A stretch of 64,000 bases of DNA from Ruminococcaceae bacterium UBA1375 (GTDB taxonomy: Bacteria; Bacillota; Clostridia; Oscillospirales; Ruminococcaceae), in the NCBI GenBank assembly GCA_002305795.1, contig DBRF01000006.1:1-64000 (forward strand), in the 5' to 3' direction. Shown here one piece after another: positions 43,564-51,199 of the stretch. Below the pieces are notes generated by a model, which was given only the letters and a program-made list of their open reading frames with translations, made no database searches and was not told where the DNA came from. The position numbers and the translations under genes are program-made. Every line of letters starts with the position of its first letter. Position 1 is the stretch's first letter.

Positions 43564-43592
43564 TTGCATTTTGCCGCCGGGTGTGCTACAAT
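43564..43592 (+). promoter_or_regulatory. promoter of secG
   Basis: TTGCAT (43564-43569), 17 bases, TACAAT (43587-43592). Confidence 0.6.
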
Positions 43593-43627
43593 ACCGTAGG
43601 TTACCATAAAAACAGGGAGGCAACTTC

Positions 43628-43879
43628 ATGTCAGTCATCGAAATCATCAGCGGCATTTTGCTGCTGGTATCCTGCGTGGTCATTATTTTCACGATTATGC
43701 TTCAGGAAAGCAAGCAGGCAAACGGCCTGAGTGCTTTGGATGGCGGCGCTTCCGAAACCTATGTCAGCCGTTATGGCGCAAAGACCAAGGAAAAATTCTA
43801 CGCAAAGCTCACCAAGATTTTGGCTGTGATCTTTTTTGTGGTCAGCCTGATTGTGGACCTGGTGATCAAATTTTTCTAA
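43628..43879 (+). CDS. secG: preprotein translocase subunit SecG
   Basis: An 83-residue protein with two membrane helices (residues 4-24 and 62-82) joined by a polar loop with the SecG pattern MLQESKQANGLSALDGG. It assists SecYE during export. The ATG follows AGGGAGGC. Together with secDF 2 kb upstream and rnr just downstream this is the usual secG-rnr arrangement of Firmicutes. Confidence 0.95.
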   Translation: MSVIEIISGILLLVSCVVIIFTIMLQESKQANGLSALDGGASETYVSRYGAKTKEKFYAKLTKILAVIFFVVSLIVDLVIKFF

Positions 43880-43919
43880 GGTTGGGTTTCCCAGCGTCCG
43901 GCATTACAGCAGCAAGCAG

Positions 43920-43958
43920 ATCCCTGCCTGGAACTTTTTTCCGGCAGGGATTTTCTTT
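43920..43958 (+). terminator. terminator between secG and rnr
   Basis: ATCCCTGCC (43920-43928) pairs with GGCAGGGAT (43943-43951), followed by TTTCTTT. Confidence 0.75.
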
Positions 43959-44004
43959 GGGTTTCTCACAAAATGAAATGAGACAGAATTGCATTTGAAA
44001 GGGA

Positions 44005-46143
44005 ATGAGTATGGAACAACAACAGGAATATTGGCGGGAGAAGGTCGTCCGGTACCTGAAAAACCGCAAAGAGGGAGCCGCTTACCGGGAACTGTTCTTT
44101 AAGTGCGGTGGCAAGGACAAGGATAGAACCGCCTTTTCCACCGCCCTGGACGGTTTGGTGCGGGAAGGCGTAATTTACGAGCGCAACGCCCGGTTTTTCG
44201 ACCCGGCGGCCATCGGGATGTTTACCGCCACGGTGGTGAAGGTGAACCGCACCTTCGGCTTCGTCCGGGAGACGTTGGAGGACGGCACCACCCAGGACTA
44301 CTTCGTCCCCGGCCGCTTTTTCTTAGGGGCACTGCCGGGGGACACGGTGCTTTGCCGGAAACTCCCCGGCCGTGGGGAATCCCCGGAAGGGCAGATTGAC
44401 CGAATTCTGGCTCAGGGCAGCAGTGAGTTCACCGGCGCCCTGATCCGCAAAGACGGAAGGTGGTTTATCCACCCGGACAAGCTGATGAAGGACGACCTGC
44501 CCATGGCCAACGTCCAGGTGCAGGGCTACCATGAGGGGGACAAGGTGCTGGCCCGGATCACCCACCGGGGCCACCGGCACAGCGAACACCGGGCGGAGAT
44601 TGTGGCTGGCTTCGGCAGCGCCGACACCGCCAAGGCCTGCGCCGACAGCCTGCTGGCTTTGCAGGGCATTGAAAAAACCTTCTCACCCCAGGTGTCTGCC
44701 CAGGCACAGGCCATTTCCCAGCGGGGCATTCAGCCGGAAGATCTGGAAGGCCGGGCGGATCTGCGGGAAGAGGTCATCTTCACCATCGACGGGGCGGACT
44801 CCTTGGATTTGGACGACGCCGTCAGTCTCCATCCTCTCCAAGAGGGGGGCTGGCAGCTGGGGGTACACATCGCCGATGTGTCCCACTATGTCACTCCCGG
44901 CACCGTCTTGGACAACGAAGCCTTCCATCGGGGCACCAGCATCTACTACGCCGACCAGGTGATTCCCATGCTGCCCAAAGAGCTGAGCAACGGCATCTGC
45001 TCTTTGAACCCCGGGGAGGACCGGCTGGCCTTTTCCGCTATCCTGACCTTGGATGAGCATGGAGAGCTCACCGACTACTTCTTCCAAAAGTCGGTGATCC
45101 GCAGCCGGGTCAAGGGGGTGTACAGCGAGGTCAACGACATCCTGGAAAACACCGCTTCCCCGGAAATTTTGGAGAAGTACAAGGACGTGATCCCCACTCT
45201 GGAGATGATGCACCAGGTGGCGAAGCTGCGGGAAAAGATCAAGCGCCGCCGGGGGGCCCCGGAAATCGAGACCCACGAAGGCAAGCTGATTCTGGACGAA
45301 AACGGCAAGTGCGTGGACGTGAAGCTGTACCAAACCGGCATCAGCCAGGGAATGATCGAGGAATTTATGCTTCTGGCCAACGAGGCCTGCGCCGCCACCG
45401 GCCGGAAGCTGGAATTGCCCTTTGTGTACCGCATCCACCAGCCCCCCACGGCGGATAAGCTGGAGGATTTGAACATGGTGCTGAAATCCTTGCAGGTGCC
45501 GGGGCACAACCTGAAGCCGGGAGTGCCTCCGGGAGCCCTGGCGGAGATTCTCCGCAGCGTCAAGGATAAGCCGGTGTTCCCCATTGTGAACATCCAGCTG
45601 CTGAGGAGTATGTCCAAGGCCTGCTACGACACCAATCCCGTGGGCCACTACGGCTTGGCGCTGAAGGACTACGCCCACTTCACCTCCCCCATCCGCCGGT
45701 ACCCGGATTTGGCGGTGCACCGGATTCTTTCCAAGGCACTGGCAGGGGAGGACCGCCACCACCTGCGGGACGAGTTTTACACCTTCACCCAGCAGGCCGC
45801 TTCCCACTCCTCGGCGGCGGAAGTCACCGCCATGCGGCTGGAACGGGACTGCGACGACTTTTACAAGGCGGAGTATATGACCGGCCATCTGGGGGAAACC
45901 TTTGACGGCATTATCTCCGGCGCCGCCCCCTACGGCATCTATGTGGAACTGCCCAACACCGTGGAAGGACTGGTGCGGGTGGAGGATTTGATCCCGGAAG
46001 GGGAATACCGCTACGACGGTATGTTCACCTACACCGAGGTTCACGGCCGGGGCCAGTACCGGGTGGGAGACCCCATCCGGGTGCAGTGCGCCAAGGCCGA
46101 GGTCAGCAGCGGGAACGTGGACTTTAAGCCGGTGAAGAAGTAA
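44005..46143 (+). CDS. rnr: ribonuclease R
   Basis: A 712-residue RNase II-family 3'-5' exoribonuclease that degrades structured RNA and takes part in rRNA and trans-translation quality control. An N-terminal winged helix is followed by two cold-shock domains (from TATVVKVNRTFGFV), the catalytic RNB domain with the metal Asp cluster TIDGADSLDLDDAVSL, and a C-terminal S1 domain (FDGIISGAAPYGIYVEL). ATG 44005 or 44011 are both possible behind GAAAGGGA. smpB is not next to it here. Confidence 0.96.
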   Translation: MSMEQQQEYWREKVVRYLKNRKEGAAYRELFFKCGGKDKDRTAFSTALDGLVREGVIYERNARFFDPAAIGMFTATVVKVNRTFGFVRETLEDGTTQDYFVPGRFFLGALPGDTVLCRKLPGRGESPEGQIDRILAQGSSEFTGALIRKDGRWFIHPDKLMKDDLPMANVQVQGYHEGDKVLARITHRGHRHSEHRAEIVAGFGSADTAKACADSLLALQGIEKTFSPQVSAQAQAISQRGIQPEDLEGRADLREEVIFTIDGADSLDLDDAVSLHPLQEGGWQLGVHIADVSHYVTPGTVLDNEAFHRGTSIYYADQVIPMLPKELSNGICSLNPGEDRLAFSAILTLDEHGELTDYFFQKSVIRSRVKGVYSEVNDILENTASPEILEKYKDVIPTLEMMHQVAKLREKIKRRRGAPEIETHEGKLILDENGKCVDVKLYQTGISQGMIEEFMLLANEACAATGRKLELPFVYRIHQPPTADKLEDLNMVLKSLQVPGHNLKPGVPPGALAEILRSVKDKPVFPIVNIQLLRSMSKACYDTNPVGHYGLALKDYAHFTSPIRRYPDLAVHRILSKALAGEDRHHLRDEFYTFTQQAASHSSAAEVTAMRLERDCDDFYKAEYMTGHLGETFDGIISGAAPYGIYVELPNTVEGLVRVEDLIPEGEYRYDGMFTYTEVHGRGQYRVGDPIRVQCAKAEVSSGNVDFKPVKK

Positions 46144-46177
46144 GGGCGCCGCCCTCCCTTTCCCGGCACAAGGATAT

Positions 46178-46225
46178 CCCCCGGAGTCTTGAAGCCTTTC
46201 CGCTTCGTAGATTCCGGGGGTTTTT
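46178..46225 (+). terminator. terminator of rnr
   Basis: CCCCCGGA (46178-46185) pairs with TCCGGGGG (46213-46220), with an inner GAAGC/GCTTC, then T5. Confidence 0.85.
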
Positions 46226-46266
46226 ATACTTATCGTAATTAAAATTTCCACAAGGAGATGGAAAAC

Positions 46267-47616
46267 ATGAGCCAAAAAAGCCTCACCCAAGGCCCGGTGA
46301 TGAAGACCATGCTGTTGTTTGCCCTGCCCTTGGTGCTGGGGGATTTGCTGCAGCAGTGCTACAACATTGCCGACACCCTGGTGGTGAGCCGGGCCATCGG
46401 CCCCGACGCCCTGGCTGCTGTGGGCAGCGCCTTCACCCTGATGACCTTTCTCACCTCCATTTTGCTGGGGCTGTGTTTGGGCAGCGGGGCGGTGTTTTCC
46501 ATGCGGTTCGGGGAGCAGGACTTTTCCGGCCTGCGCCGGGCGGTGACCTCCTCCTTCGTCCTCATCGGGGCCTTGGCTCTGGGACTGACGGCGCTGGTGT
46601 TCGGGGGGATGGAGGTGATCCTCTGGATCATGCAGGTGCCGGATTCCCTCACCGGCATGATGAAGGACTACCTGTACGCCATTTTCTGGGGCATCCCCGC
46701 CACCTTCCTTTACAACTACGCCGCTTCCCTGCTCCGGGGGGTGGGCAATTCGGTGGTGCCCCTGGTGTTTCTGGCCTTTTCGGCGGTGTTAAATGTGGCT
46801 TTGGACTTGTGGTTTGTGCTGGGCTTTGGCTGGGGCATTGCCGGGGCGGCCTGGGCCACGGTGATTTCCCAGTACCTTTCCGGGCTGGGGCTTTGTGGGT
46901 ACACCCTTTGGAAGTACCCCTGGCTGCTGCCCAGAGGGGAGGAGCGCCGGGTCACCCAAAAGGGCATCCGGGAGATTGCCGGGTACTCCCTGCTCACCTG
47001 CGTCCAGCAGTCGGTGATGAACTTCGGCATTTTGATGGTCCAGGGGCTGGTGAACAGCTTCGGCCCCACGGTGATGGCGGCCTTTGCGGCGGCGGTGAAG
47101 ATCGACGCCTTCGCTTACCTGCCGGTGCAGGATTTCGGCAACGCCTTTTCCACCTTTGCCGCCCAGAACTACGGGGCGGGGCAGACCCGCCGGCTGAAGC
47201 AGGGTTTTCGTGGAGCGGTGCTGGCTTCCCTGGGGTTTGGGCTTCTCACCTCTGTTTTGGTGTGGGTGTTTGCCGGACCGTTGATGGGCCTGTTTGTGGA
47301 CCCGGCCCAAATCGAAATCGTGGCCCAGGGAGTGGACTACCTGCGCATTGAAGGGGCCTTTTACTGGGGCATCGGCTGGCTGTTTTTGTGGTACGGGCTG
47401 TACCGTGGGGTAGGCAAGCCGGGGATGTCGGTGGTGTTGACGGTGATTTCCCTGGGCAGCCGGGTGGCGCTGGCCTACGCCCTCTGCCCGGATTGGCTGC
47501 TGGGGGTTTCCGGTATCTGGTGGGCGGTGCCCATCGGCTGGTTTCTGGCGGACGCCGTGGGGCTGGCGTATTATTGGAGGAAGCGCAAAGGGTTGTTTGT
47601 GCGCACGGCGGGGTGA
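46267..47616 (+). CDS. MATE-family efflux transporter
   Basis: A 449-residue membrane protein of twelve helices in two similar halves, opening TQGPVMKTMLLFALPLVLGDLLQQCYNIADTLVVSR split over the first 40 residues, the standard MatE start. It would export drugs or metabolites using Na or H gradients; the substrate cannot be told. ATG 46267 lies 9 bases after GGAG; the upstream ATG at 46258 overlaps that site. Single gene. Confidence 0.92.
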   Translation: MSQKSLTQGPVMKTMLLFALPLVLGDLLQQCYNIADTLVVSRAIGPDALAAVGSAFTLMTFLTSILLGLCLGSGAVFSMRFGEQDFSGLRRAVTSSFVLIGALALGLTALVFGGMEVILWIMQVPDSLTGMMKDYLYAIFWGIPATFLYNYAASLLRGVGNSVVPLVFLAFSAVLNVALDLWFVLGFGWGIAGAAWATVISQYLSGLGLCGYTLWKYPWLLPRGEERRVTQKGIREIAGYSLLTCVQQSVMNFGILMVQGLVNSFGPTVMAAFAAAVKIDAFAYLPVQDFGNAFSTFAAQNYGAGQTRRLKQGFRGAVLASLGFGLLTSVLVWVFAGPLMGLFVDPAQIEIVAQGVDYLRIEGAFYWGIGWLFLWYGLYRGVGKPGMSVVLTVISLGSRVALAYALCPDWLLGVSGIWWAVPIGWFLADAVGLAYYWRKRKGLFVRTAG

Positions 47617-47667
47617 AAGAGCCGGGAAGATGGGAGCGGCTCGTTTGGGCTTTTCTCGTCTTTCCGG

Positions 47668-47696
47668 TTGCCTTTTCCTACTTTTTGTTGTATAAT
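47668..47696 (+). promoter_or_regulatory. promoter of the DivIVA-like gene
   Basis: TTGCCT (47668-47673), 17 bases, TATAAT (47691-47696). Confidence 0.65.
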
Positions 47697-47702
47697 AACT
47701 CT

Positions 47703-47850
47703 GTTGTATTGCCCAATCCTCCATTTCTCTCTGCCGCCTGGACAGCACAGGCGGCCATGTTGCGGATTGGGGAGAACCTCAGGGAATGGAACCCCATGAA
47801 TTAGAACACTTGCGGGCGGATGGCTGCCCGGTACTTCCATTTGGGAAAAA
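47703..47850 (+). promoter_or_regulatory. structured leader of the DivIVA-like gene
   Basis: Just after the predicted start, CCCAATCC (47712-47719) pairs with GGATTGGG (47764-47771) around an inner GCCGCCTG/CAGGCGGC stem (47733-47755). The remaining 80 bases hold GGGAATGGAACCCC and GCGGGC..GCCCG pairings. No known riboswitch recognised. Confidence 0.5.
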
Positions 47851-47861
47851 GGAGCATGACC

Positions 47862-48755
47862 ATGGAACCCACAGGATTCAAAACCGCCTTGTTCGGCTTT
47901 CACAAAGCCGACGTACTGCAGTTTATTGCCGATTCCAACCGGGAATACCAGCAGCAGCTGGAAGAAGAACAGCAGCAGACTCAGGCGGTGCAAACACAGC
48001 TGGAGCAGGCCAAAAAGCAGCTGGAAGAAGCACGCCGGCAGCTGGCCCGTCAGCAGGAACGGGCGGACAAAATGGACGGGCTGATCAAACAGCAAAACGC
48101 CGACAACGAGCGCTTAAAGCAGTCCGGCATTGCCATGGAAAAGTCCATGCTGGAGCTGCGCAACGAGAACAGCCGCCTGACCAGCCAGGTGGCGGAGCAG
48201 AAAAAGAAGTCCCAGGCGCTGGAAAAGGCGGGGTACGACGCCAACACCCTGCTGGAAGAAGCCAAAAAGCGGGCGGACCACCTGGTCAGCCAGGCCAAGG
48301 AGCAGGCGGCTCAGGTTTTGGAACAGGCCAAGGAGCAGGCCCAGCAGGGCCTCACCGCCGCCAAGGAAAAGGCCGCTCAGCTGGAAGAGCAGGGAAGGCA
48401 GGCCGCTCAGAAACTCCAGGAAGAAGCTATGCAGAAGGCCGCTCAGGTGAGCCAGCAGCTGCTGGAGCAGCAGGAACAGCAGGCCACCGGCCAGATTATC
48501 CAGGACGCCCAGCAGGAGGTCCAGCGGATTTTAAGCGGGGTGCAGTCCCGCTCCGCCCAGGCCAACCGCCGGTTTGACGCCTTTTACCAGGAGATGGAGC
48601 AGTCCATTACCAAGGTCATGGGGCAGTTGGAGGAGATGGAGCAGCGGATGCGCTCCCTGGACCAGACCATGGCCAAGGCGGAACAGCCCAAAGAAACTTC
48701 GGATGCTTCCCAGGAGGAGGACAGCTTAAACCGTTTCCTCTCCCACCTGTTTTAA
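47862..48755 (+). CDS. DivIVA-like coiled-coil protein
   Basis: A 297-residue protein with a short N-terminal DivIVA-type segment (GFKTALFGFHKADVLQFIADSNREY), then almost unbroken coiled coil rich in Gln/Glu/Lys/Ala (about 30-285). DivIVA proteins bind curved membrane and recruit division or wall factors. Gln content is striking (QQQLEEEQQQT). ATG 47862 is 7 bases after AAGGAG; ATG 47856 is too close. It is followed 34 bases later by the fumarase gene without a clear terminator. Confidence 0.75.
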   Translation: MEPTGFKTALFGFHKADVLQFIADSNREYQQQLEEEQQQTQAVQTQLEQAKKQLEEARRQLARQQERADKMDGLIKQQNADNERLKQSGIAMEKSMLELRNENSRLTSQVAEQKKKSQALEKAGYDANTLLEEAKKRADHLVSQAKEQAAQVLEQAKEQAQQGLTAAKEKAAQLEEQGRQAAQKLQEEAMQKAAQVSQQLLEQQEQQATGQIIQDAQQEVQRILSGVQSRSAQANRRFDAFYQEMEQSITKVMGQLEEMEQRMRSLDQTMAKAEQPKETSDASQEEDSLNRFLSHLF

Positions 48756-48789
48756 GTGATTTTTTACCTCGAAAGGAGCCGACCACATC

Positions 48790-49362
48790 GTGGCAACCTA
48801 TCATCTCACCACCCGGCAGCTGCCGGAATTTGCACCCAAACTTCGCATTTTGGACCGGGTGTTTTTGTCCGGCACGGTATACACCTCCCGGGACGCCGCC
48901 CACAAGCGGATCTTCGCCCTGTTGGAGGAGGGAAAGGAACCGCCTTTTCCATTAAAGGGCAGCGTGGTGTACTACGCCGGTCCCACCCCGGAACCGGAAG
49001 GGCTGCCCATCGGTTCCTGCGGCCCCACCACCTCCGGCCGGATGGACCCCTACGCCCCCAAGCTGCTGGACCTTGGGATGTGCGCCATGGTGGGTAAAGG
49101 GGAACGTGCCCAGCCGGTGAAGGATGCCATTGTCCGCAACGGCGGGGTGTACTTCTGCGCCATCGGGGGCGCCGGTGCGCTGGCCTGCCGGTGCATCAAG
49201 AGCTGCGAAGTGATTGCTTTTGAGGACTTGGGCTGCGAGTCAGTGAAAAAGCTGGAGTTTGAGGAGTTTCCCCTGATTGTGGCCATCGACGCCGCCGGGG
49301 GGGACATCTTTGAGCAAGGGCCTAAGGCGTATTTGGAGCAGAAAAAGGCTGGCGGGGCGTGA
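48790..49362 (+). CDS. class I fumarate hydratase, beta (C-terminal) subunit
   Basis: A 190-residue subunit of the two-part Fe-S fumarase/tartrate dehydratase family. VYTSRDAAHKR, GPTTSGRMDPY and AIGGAGALACRCIKS are the family signatures. It needs the alpha subunit carrying the 4Fe-4S cluster, which normally lies just upstream; here the upstream gene encodes a coiled-coil protein and no alpha subunit is in the window. Fumarate to malate is more likely than tartrate but cannot be settled. GTG start behind AAAGGAG. Confidence 0.88.
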   Translation: MATYHLTTRQLPEFAPKLRILDRVFLSGTVYTSRDAAHKRIFALLEEGKEPPFPLKGSVVYYAGPTPEPEGLPIGSCGPTTSGRMDPYAPKLLDLGMCAMVGKGERAQPVKDAIVRNGGVYFCAIGGAGALACRCIKSCEVIAFEDLGCESVKKLEFEEFPLIVAIDAAGGDIFEQGPKAYLEQKKAGGA

Positions 49363-49403
49363 ACAAGCTCACTGCTGCTGTTTTGAAATCGCATCTGGAA
49401 AGG

Positions 49404-49430
49404 AAAAAGGACGCTGGGAGGCGTCCTTTT
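49404..49430 (+). terminator. terminator of the fumarase gene (first copy)
   Basis: AAAAGGACGC (49405-49414) pairs with GCGTCCTTTT (49421-49430). A second copy lies at 49699-49724. Confidence 0.8.
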
Positions 49431-49698
49431 AGACTGTAGAAAAAGTAAAGTTTAGGTCCAGCCTTTTAGGAAATAAAATCGAAGATTTTTTTCCGAAGGC
49501 ATGGTGGGGGCGAATCCCACGCAGTGGATTCTAGGGGGCAAAGCCCCTGCAATGGAGATTGTTTTATCCAAAAACTCTTTCTTCTGCCTTATTGTTTGAA
49601 AAAAGTTGTGGAAACAACAAATCGGAATCCGCCCGCCCAACGGCGTAGAGCCGAGGGCGGGTCAATGCGGAAACATCCGAACACTTTTTCGACAAGCT
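49431..49698. repeat. dispersed element bracketed by two copies of the fumarase terminator
   Basis: Starts ACTGTAGAAAAAGT (49434-49447), ends CTTTTTCGACAAGCTG (49683-49698). It shares TTTAGGTC, GAATCC palindrome (49512-49531), GGGGCAAAGCCCC and CGCCCGCCCAACGGCGTAG with 21637-21862 and inverted 35099-35332. No ORF of its own. Confidence 0.75.
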
Positions 49699-49724
49699 GA
49701 AAGGACGCTGGGAGGTGTCCTTTG
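49699..49724 (+). repeat. second copy of the fumarase terminator hairpin
   Basis: AAAGGACGCTGGGAGG-T-GTCCTTT differs from the first copy by one stem base and forms the right-hand direct repeat of the element. Confidence 0.8.
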
Positions 49725-49786
49725 AGTTTTGTTTGTTTTGATATTGTTGAATATTTGTTTGAAAAGCCCGGTAAACAGTCCGTGGA

Positions 49787-49816
49787 TTGACATGAAATCT
49801 CATTTTTTGTTATAAT
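49787..49816 (+). promoter_or_regulatory. sense promoter of toxin-like cassette 5
   Basis: TTGACA (49787-49792), 18 bases, TATAAT (49811-49816). Confidence 0.75.
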
Positions 49817-49945
49817 ACCATCATGGCTTTTGCCTACTGGTATTTACCGGGGCAGAAGGATGAAGCCAATCGATCAATGATCTATAACGGTAGCGGTTTG
49901 CCCCTTACATCCGTCAAGTGATTTTGCTTGAAGGGAGGGGGTGGT

Positions 49946-50026
49946 ATGACATGGGAAGAATTTTTCATGTTAGTACAGGCGATTTTGTCTGCGATTCTGG
50001 TTTATTATGCCCGGAAGAACAAGTAA
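49946..50026 (+). CDS. type I toxin-like hydrophobic peptide, cassette 5 (26 aa)
   Basis: A 26-codon ORF starting MTWEEFFML, a hydrophobic helix (VQAILSAILVYY) and the end ARKNK. Closest to cassettes 1 and 2. GGGAGGGGG lies before the ATG, and the leader contains GGGGCAGAAGGAT (49840-49852), AACGGTAGCGGTTTGCCCC (49887-49905) and the CAAG..CTTG hairpin shared with cassette 2. Confidence 0.75.
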   Translation: MTWEEFFMLVQAILSAILVYYARKNK

Positions 50027-50029
50027 GAC

Positions 50030-50118
50030 AAAATAGAAGTAACCGCTCAATCGGCACTTAGAGCGGTTACTCGATAACATAGACTCTAGGGGCTAGCCGT
50101 TTCCGGCTTCGTCCTTCT
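50030..50118 (-). ncRNA. predicted antisense RNA of cassette 5
   Basis: Minus-strand TTGACA (50147-50152) and TATAAT (50125-50130), 16 bases apart. The RNA carries AGCCG-GAAA-CGGCT and ends at the shared hairpin. Confidence 0.65.
50038..50073. terminator. two-way terminator of cassette 5
   Basis: AGTAACCGCTC (50038-50048) pairs perfectly with GAGCGGTTACT (50061-50071). Confidence 0.7.
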
Positions 50119-50220
50119 GTTTTTATTATACCCATTTTTCCGCATTTGTCAAGGCCGGCTTTTGTCCGGGGAAATCTTAAAATTGCCTTTTTATCCTTGT
50201 AAAAGTTCCCCCAAACCATC

Positions 50221-50249
50221 TTGCAAAATTTTCCCCTATGCCTTACAAT
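50221..50249 (+). promoter_or_regulatory. promoter of the RpiR-type regulator gene
   Basis: TTGCAA (50221-50226), 17 bases, TACAAT (50244-50249). Confidence 0.6.
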
Positions 50250-50320
50250 AAGGGTATCATTTGGGGAAGGGGCGCATAGGTAAGCTACCTCTTCCTGCAT
50301 AACAGGAGGGAAATCCCGGT

Positions 50321-51199
50321 ATGTCCACCGATTTATTGGGAGAATTAAAACAACGCTACAACCAGTTTTCCAAAAGTCAGCGCCGCATCGCTGACTACAT
50401 TTTGGAGCATTACAGCAAAGCCGCCTACCTCACCGCTGCCCGGCTGGGGCAGCAGGCCCAGGTCAGCGAATCCACCGTGGTACGGTTCGCCTTTGAGCTG
50501 GGGTTTGACGGCTACCCTGCGCTCCAGGCCGCTTTGCAGGAGACGGTGCGCAGCAAGCTCACCAGCCTCCAGCGGATGGAGGTGGCGGGGGACCGGCAGG
50601 AAGAAGGGGAACCGGTGCTGGACCAGGTGCTGAATAAGGACGTGGAGCAGATTTACCGCACCCTGGAACAGACCGACCGGGCCGCCTTTGCCGGGGCGGT
50701 GGAGTCCATCCACCAGGCCAAAACCGTCTACCTGCTGGCCAGCGGCAGCGCCGCTTTTCTGGCCGGGTTTCTCAACTTCTACTTCCGGCTGGTGCTGCCC
50801 AACGTGCGCCTGATTCAAAGCGCCTCCGCCTCGGAGCTGTTTGAGCAAATCCTCCGGGTGGGGAAGGGGGACATTGTCATCGGCATTTCCTTCCCCCGGT
50901 ACTCCAAAAAGACGGTAAACGCTCTGCGCTACGCCCGGAAAAACGGCGCTCAGGTGGTGGCCATCACCGACAGCGAGTTTTCTCCCCTGGCGGCCCAGGC
51001 GGACTACCTGCTTTTGGCCCGCAGCGACATGGTGTCCTTTGCGGACAGCCTGGTGGCGCCCCTGAGTTTGATCAACGCCCTGATTGCGGCGGTGGGACAA
51101 CGCCGGCAGGAGGAGACCCGCCGGGTGTTCGACCGGCTGGAGGAAATCTGGGCGGAGTACGACGTCTACGCCAAGGCGGAGGAAGCAGATGGAATATGA
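50321..51199 (+). CDS. MurR/RpiR-family transcriptional regulator
   Basis: A 292-residue regulator with an N-terminal HTH_6 domain (RRIADYILEHYSKAAYLTAARL, QVSESTVVRFAFELGFDGY) and a C-terminal SIS domain (about 120-260, with ASGSAAFLAGF and DIVIGISFPRYSKKTV) that usually binds a phosphosugar. No sugar operon is next to it. Instead it overlaps by 11 bases with a flavoprotein gene, so the pair is one unit, which is unusual. Effector unknown. Confidence 0.9.
   Translation: MSTDLLGELKQRYNQFSKSQRRIADYILEHYSKAAYLTAARLGQQAQVSESTVVRFAFELGFDGYPALQAALQETVRSKLTSLQRMEVAGDRQEEGEPVLDQVLNKDVEQIYRTLEQTDRAAFAGAVESIHQAKTVYLLASGSAAFLAGFLNFYFRLVLPNVRLIQSASASELFEQILRVGKGDIVIGISFPRYSKKTVNALRYARKNGAQVVAITDSEFSPLAAQADYLLLARSDMVSFADSLVAPLSLINALIAAVGQRRQEETRRVFDRLEEIWAEYDVYAKAEEADGI

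Noticed and set aside
47703..47850. 6S or SRP RNA before the DivIVA-like gene
   Set aside because: The leader lacks the SRP GGAA/GCAG loop pairings and the long 6S central bubble, and it leads directly into a ribosome binding site.
49564..49803. Protein-coding frame within the dispersed element
   Set aside because: No ribosome binding site, and the frame runs over element ends and the duplicated terminator.
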